Source: Solirubrobacter ginsenosidimutans (GTDB taxonomy: Bacteria > Actinomycetota > Thermoleophilia > Solirubrobacterales > Solirubrobacteraceae). Taken from it: a stretch of DNA of 64,000 bases. Of the stretch, positions 59,697 through 64,000 are shown in pieces. Under the pieces are notes generated by a model. That model had not been told where the DNA came from and searched no databases. It worked only from the letters and a program-made list of their open reading frames with translations. Each line of letters opens with the position of its first letter. The stretch's first letter is position 1. The DNA lies in contig NZ_JAPDOD010000041.1 of NCBI RefSeq assembly GCF_027587205.1, positions 1-64,000 of the forward strand, in the 5' to 3' direction. Position numbers and translations under genes: made by a program.

Positions 59697-61160
59697 CTAA
59701 CGAGCGTAGTCGGTGGCCCGCGACTCCCGGATCACCGTGACCTTGATCTGGCCCGGGTACTCGAGCTCCTGCTCGATCTCGCGGGCGATCTCGTGGCTCA
59801 GCAGCACCGCGCCGTCGTCGTCGAGCGTGCCCGGGATGACCATCACGCGGATCTCGCGGCCGGCCTGCATGGCGTAGACCTTGTCGACGCCGTCGTGGCG
59901 CGTGGCGATCTGTTCCAGGTCTCGCAGACGCTTGACGTATTGCTCCAGCGACTCACCGCGGGCGCCGGGGCGGGCGCCGGAGAGCGCGTCCGCGGCCTGC
60001 ACGATCACGGCCTCCACCGTCTGGGGCTCGACCTCGTTGTGGTGGGCCTCCATCGCGTGCGCGACGGACTCGGACTCGCCGTGGCGGCGGGCGAGATCGC
60101 CGCCGACCAGGGCGTGCGGGCCTTCGACCTCATGCGAGACGGCCTTGCCGATGTCGTGCAGCAGCGCGGCGCGGCGGGCGGTCTTGGCGGACGCGCCGAG
60201 CTCGTCGGCCATCATCGCCGCGAGGTGCGCGCACTCGATCGAGTGCGCGAGGACGTTCTGGCCGTAGCTCGTGCGGTACTTCAGGCGGCCGAGGATGCGG
60301 ACCAGCTCGGCGTCCAGGCCCTGGACGTTGGCGTCCAGCGCGGCCTGCTCGCCGGACTCGATGATGTGGCTCTCGAGCTCAGATTTGGCCTGGTAGTAGG
60401 TCTCCTCGATGCGGGCCGGGTGGATGCGGCCGTCGGAGAGCAGCTTCTCCAGCGTCATCCGGGCGATCTCGCGGCGGACGCCGTCGAAGCCGGACAGGAT
60501 CACGGCGTTGGGCGTGTCGTCGATGATGAAGTCGACGCCGGTGAGGTGCTCGAGGGCGCGGATGTTGCGGCCTTCACGACCGATGATGCGGCCCTTCATG
60601 TCGTCGGCCGGCAGCTGGACCACGGACACGGTGGTCTCCGCCGCGTGGCCGGCGGCGAGGCGCTGCATGACGACCGCGAGGATGTTGCGGACGCGGCGGT
60701 CGGCGTCGCGCTTGGTCTCCTCTTCGATCTGGCGGACCAGGCGGGCGGAGTCGTGGCGGATCTGGTCCTCGAGCTCCTTGAGCAGCAGGTGCTTGGCCTG
60801 AGAGGCCGACAGGCCCGACAGGCGCTCGAGTTCACGGACGTGGCGCTCGTGCGCCTCAACGGTCTCCTGGAGCCGTTCCTCGAGGCGCACCTCGCGCGCG
60901 TCGAGCTCGGCGATCCGGATGTCGATCGCGCTCTCGCGCGAGACCAGGCGCTCCTCCAAGCGCCCGATCTCCTGACGACGCGCCATGGCGTCGTCGGTCT
61001 CGGCCTTCGCGGCCGACGTCTCCTTGGCCGGGGCGCTCGCGGGCCGGGCGCTCGACGGAGCCGTGCCGGCGGCGACGAGCCCGGGGGCCCGCTTCACCAG
61101 CAGTAGCGCCGCGATCACCAGGCCGGCCGCGAGAACGGCCGCCGCGATCACAGTTTCCAT
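59697..61160 (-). CDS. rny: ribonuclease Y
   Basis: A 487-aa endoribonuclease that starts mRNA decay, anchored by an N-terminal helix (residues 3-23). A coiled coil covers about 58-150, the KH domain has [19 protein letters not shown], and the HD domain has [13 protein letters not shown]. RNase Y is absent from most actinobacteria with RNase E, so its presence fits a deep-branching lineage. Upstream is a 360-bp gene-free leader. miaB follows after 5 nt. Confidence 0.93.
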   Translation of the reverse strand: METVIAAAVLAAGLVIAALLLVKRAPGLVAAGTAPSSARPASAPAKETSAAKAETDDAMARRQEIGRLEERLVSRESAIDIRIAELDAREVRLEERLQETVEAHERHVRELERLSGLSASQAKHLLLKELEDQIRHDSARLVRQIEEETKRDADRRVRNILAVVMQRLAAGHAAETTVSVVQLPADDMKGRIIGREGRNIRALEHLTGVDFIIDDTPNAVILSGFDGVRREIARMTLEKLLSDGRIHPARIEETYYQAKSELESHIIESGEQAALDANVQGLDAELVRILGRLKYRTSYGQNVLAHSIECAHLAAMMADELGASAKTARRAALLHDIGKAVSHEVEGPHALVGGDLARRHGESESVAHAMEAHHNEVEPQTVEAVIVQAADALSGARPGARGESLEQYVKRLRDLEQIATRHDGVDKVYAMQAGREIRVMVIPGTLDDDGAVLLSHEIAREIEQELEYPGQIKVTVIRESRATDYAR

Positions 61161-61520
61161 TGTCCGTGTCCTCTCTCCGTACGCCGCCCTGCAGGGCGCG
61201 GCGAGATCCGATGCTTCGATGTCTATGAGGCGGCAGATCGAGTCGAGCCCGGAGCCCGGAGCGAGAGGGTCAGCATGAAAAGGCGGCTTTGGGGTGGCCG
61301 CCGCGTCAGTAAGCGGCTAGGTGAGTGTTGTCGGAAGGGTCCGAGCCGAGCTCGGTGGGCGTTCTCGCCCGGTGCGTTGTGTCGTGGCCGGCATTGCTGA
61401 AGCTGCTGGATCGCTCGTAAATGGCTGATTTGCTGCTGTTTCAATGGGTCCGAGCGGACCCGGTCTGTCGCTGCGCCGGATCGTAGTACCGGACGCTGCG
61501 GCACGCAATGGAGGACCGTT
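61161..61520. other. 360-bp gene-free leader of rny
   Basis: No coding frame looks real. The region is less GC-rich than its flanks. It contains the perfect palindrome CGCCCTGCAGGGCG (61185-61198) close to rny and a GGGTCC-gagc-GGACCC hairpin at 61446-61461. GGGTCCGAGC occurs twice (near 61337 and 61446). A structured 5' leader or small RNA is possible. Confidence 0.45.
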
Positions 61521-62006
61521 CTACGGAGAGTCGGTGTAAGCGAGGCCGATGCCGCAGTGGCGGCACCGGAAGCGGTACGCGGTCTCCCCCGCCGCCTCGG
61601 TCGTCCCCACGAACGCGGCGCCGTCGCCGCAGTGGTAGAGCCAGTGCTCCTGCTGCCAGCCGTTGAAGCCGGGCGTGCGTTCGGTGATCTCGTCGAGCAC
61701 GCGGCCCGGCACTTCATCCGGCACGTCCTCGCCCACGTCGGTGAACTCGATGCCGAGCCGCAGCGCGGCGGCGCCATCGGCGATGCACCACGGACACAGC
61801 GGCCCTTCGACGAAATCGTCGGCGGCGAAGACGGGCCCGGTGTAGACGAAGCCGAAGCGGTGGCCGCAGAGCGCACACGGGAGGCCCGACTCCACGATCG
61901 ACCCGGTCTTGAGCGGGTCAGGGTGATACGGGAACTCGGGAAACGGCGGGGCGGGCTCGAGCGGCTCCGGTCCCGCTTCCTTGGGCTTGCGGCTCCACAG
62001 GGCCAT
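61521..62006 (-). CDS. CbrC/UPF0167 family protein
   Basis: A 161-aa cytoplasmic protein with the family motif PPFPEFPYHPDPLKTGSI near residue 20. Zinc-type cysteine pairs are CALCGH, CPWC and CRHC, and YHCGDGAAFVG lies near residue 130. Enterobacterial CbrC is linked to colicin E2 tolerance, but its biochemistry is unknown. A palindrome CATGAA-tcgt-TTCATG lies two nt upstream of the ATG and could be an operator. Between recX and rny. Confidence 0.75.
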   Translation of the reverse strand: MALWSRKPKEAGPEPLEPAPPFPEFPYHPDPLKTGSIVESGLPCALCGHRFGFVYTGPVFAADDFVEGPLCPWCIADGAAALRLGIEFTDVGEDVPDEVPGRVLDEITERTPGFNGWQQEHWLYHCGDGAAFVGTTEAAGETAYRFRCRHCGIGLAYTDSP

Positions 62007-62007
62007 C

Positions 62008-62023
62008 CATGAATCGTTTCATG
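62008..62023. promoter_or_regulatory. palindrome at start of CbrC-family gene
   Basis: CATGAA and TTCATG arms around TCGT, immediately before the ATG at 62006. A regulator bound there would block initiation. Confidence 0.35.
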
Positions 62024-62121
62024 CAGGACGGCTCGCGTCACCGGTATCGGGGGGATCGAAGCTCGTGCGGCGTTGGCTGGGGCACGGCGGCGGCCGGCCT
62101 CCTGGGCGGCGCCGGGCCCCG

Positions 62122-62700
62122 CTAGTACTCGACGGACGCGCCCGCGTGGCGGCGCAGTGCGTCGTAGGCCAGTTCGAGGTCGTAGCCCTTGCGGACGAGG
62201 AACGCGAGGGCGCGGTCGCGGTCGCGCGGAGTCTCCGGCGGGGCCGGGAAGCGGCGCCTCAGGAGCTCGGACGCCGCCGCGAGCTCGTCGTGCTCGCCCA
62301 CGCCCACCGCTTCGGCGATCAGCGCACGGTCGACGCCCAGCTCGAGCAGGCGGCGCTCGATCCGGTCGCTGCCCCAGGCGTCGAGGTTGCGGCGGTCCTC
62401 GGCGAAGCGCCGGGCGAAAGTGGCGTCGTCCACGTAGCCGCCCTCGAGCAGCGCCGCCACGACCTCCTCGACGAAGGCCGGGGCCACGCGCTTCTTGACG
62501 AAGTTCTGCCGGACCTCGGCCTCGGTGCGGTCGCGGTGGGCGAGGAACCGCCACGCGACGTCGAAGGCCTTCTGGCGCTCGATCTCGTCTCCGCCGTCGA
62601 ACGGGCGCGTGGAGGCGAGCTCGCCGGGGGCGACGGCGTCGTCGCCGGCGCGGGACCCGGCGACGAGGTCCTCGTCGCCGGGATGGGGCGCGTCCGTCAC
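62122..62700 (-). CDS. recX: RecA regulator RecX
   Basis: A 192-aa RecX protein that modulates RecA filaments. The three-helix repeats are seen as [40 protein letters not shown] and [20 protein letters not shown]. Residues 1-40 are a variable acidic tail. The GTG start lies seven nt after recA ends, giving the standard recA-recX operon. Confidence 0.88.
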   Translation of the reverse strand: MTDAPHPGDEDLVAGSRAGDDAVAPGELASTRPFDGGDEIERQKAFDVAWRFLAHRDRTEAEVRQNFVKKRVAPAFVEEVVAALLEGGYVDDATFARRFAEDRRNLDAWGSDRIERRLLELGVDRALIAEAVGVGEHDELAAASELLRRRFPAPPETPRDRDRALAFLVRKGYDLELAYDALRRHAGASVEY

Positions 62701-62707
62701 GTTCGCG

Positions 62708-63778
<1,071 letters not shown>

Positions 63779-63785
63779 GGACTGC

Positions 63786-63791
63786 ACGCTA
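63786..63791 (-). promoter_or_regulatory. recA -10 element
   Basis: TAGCGT on the minus strand, seven nt before the recA ATG, predicting a leaderless transcript. Confidence 0.5.
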
Positions 63792-63810
63792 GGGGCAGCA
63801 TCGGACGGAG

Positions 63811-63824
63811 CGAACACATGTGCG
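63811..63824. promoter_or_regulatory. LexA (SOS) box of recA
   Basis: CGAACACATGTGCG matches CGAACRNRYGTTCG at 13 of 14 positions. It overlaps the expected -35 region, a normal site for LexA repression. Confidence 0.6.
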
Positions 63825-63856
63825 CCTTTCGGCACACAATTGGCACACCTCCGTGA

Positions 63857-64000
63857 CTATTCGGTGGGAAGTGTGAACCAGAAGCGCGAGCCCGCGCCCT
63901 CGGTGCTCTCAAAGCCCATCCGGCCGCCGTGCGCCAGCACGATCTCGTGCGCCAGAGCCAGACCGAGCCCGGTCCCGCCCACCCGCGCCGCCGGCCCACG
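63857..64000 (-). CDS. sensor histidine kinase, C-terminal end (partial)
   Basis: The last 47 codons of a kinase entering from beyond the window edge. [14 protein letters not shown] is the G2 box of the HATPase_c domain, followed by [23 protein letters not shown] and a stop at 63857. The sensor domain, His box and any partner regulator lie outside. It ends 65 nt before the recA -10 element. Confidence 0.85.
   Translation of the reverse strand, partial: RGPAARVGGTGLGLALAHEIVLAHGGRMGFESTEGAGSRFWFTLPTE

Overview
This window is a chromosomal segment of a high-GC (roughly 72 percent by eye) Gram-positive actinobacterium. Gene content and order point to the class Thermoleophilia, probably the order Solirubrobacterales: a succinylase-type diaminopimelate pathway, murT/gatD, the recA-recX-rny-miaB and miaA-dapF-hflX neighbourhoods, a form II CO-dehydrogenase-like cluster, and archaeal-type Agl23 and DUF2298 membrane proteins. 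This placement is inference. I see no insertion sequence, prophage, CRISPR array, rRNA or tRNA; it reads as dense core chromosome, with many 4-bp ATGA, GTGA or TTGA overlaps.

Layout. 1-18.1 kb has a molybdenum theme: a membrane-anchored sulfite-oxidase-fold enzyme, a MerR-TOBE molybdate-type regulator, a fused moaD-moaE gene (moaX), moaC, moaA, moeA, and a six-gene coxS-L-M-D-E-mocA operon. Sugar metabolism, cysteine dioxygenase and an O-methyltransferase lie between. 18.1-26.7 kb holds a PilZ gene behind a flagellar-sigma-like promoter, an AlkZ-type DNA glycosylase coupled to a bare AraC domain, a thioredoxin-fold trio, tandem covarying palindromes, a TrmH-type methyltransferase and a coiled-coil protein with a small upstream gene. 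26.7-31.6 kb is a putative surface-glycosylation locus. 31.6-44.4 kb carries an enolase-superfamily enzyme, an ECF sigma factor coupled to ogt, a cyclophilin lipoprotein, a lipid kinase, murT-methyltransferase-gatD, a complete betaine/choline-type ABC importer and a hemolysin-III-like protein. 44.4-52.6 kb holds dut, hflX and the dapE-dapC/dapD/dapF/miaA genes. 52.6-64 kb holds FIST and SDR genes, a truncated MscS remnant, alkaline phosphatase, an SOS-type radical SAM gene, miaB, rny, recX, recA and the end of a histidine kinase.

Expression. Many genes appear leaderless: a TAnnnT hexamer lies 6-10 nt before the start codon with no Shine-Dalgarno. In several divergent pairs one roughly 10-bp symmetric core supplies the -10 element for both directions, with the two starts only 25-30 bp apart. 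This rule also helped choose several starts (moaX, SHOCT protein, hflX, dapE, recA).

Best leads: two LexA-type boxes at a radical SAM gene together with a LexA box at recA; a DapF homologue with serine at both catalytic cysteine positions; a methyltransferase inside murT-gatD; the symmetric divergent promoter cores; the covarying tandem palindromes at 22.1 kb; and a 519-bp gene-free gap with a long stem.
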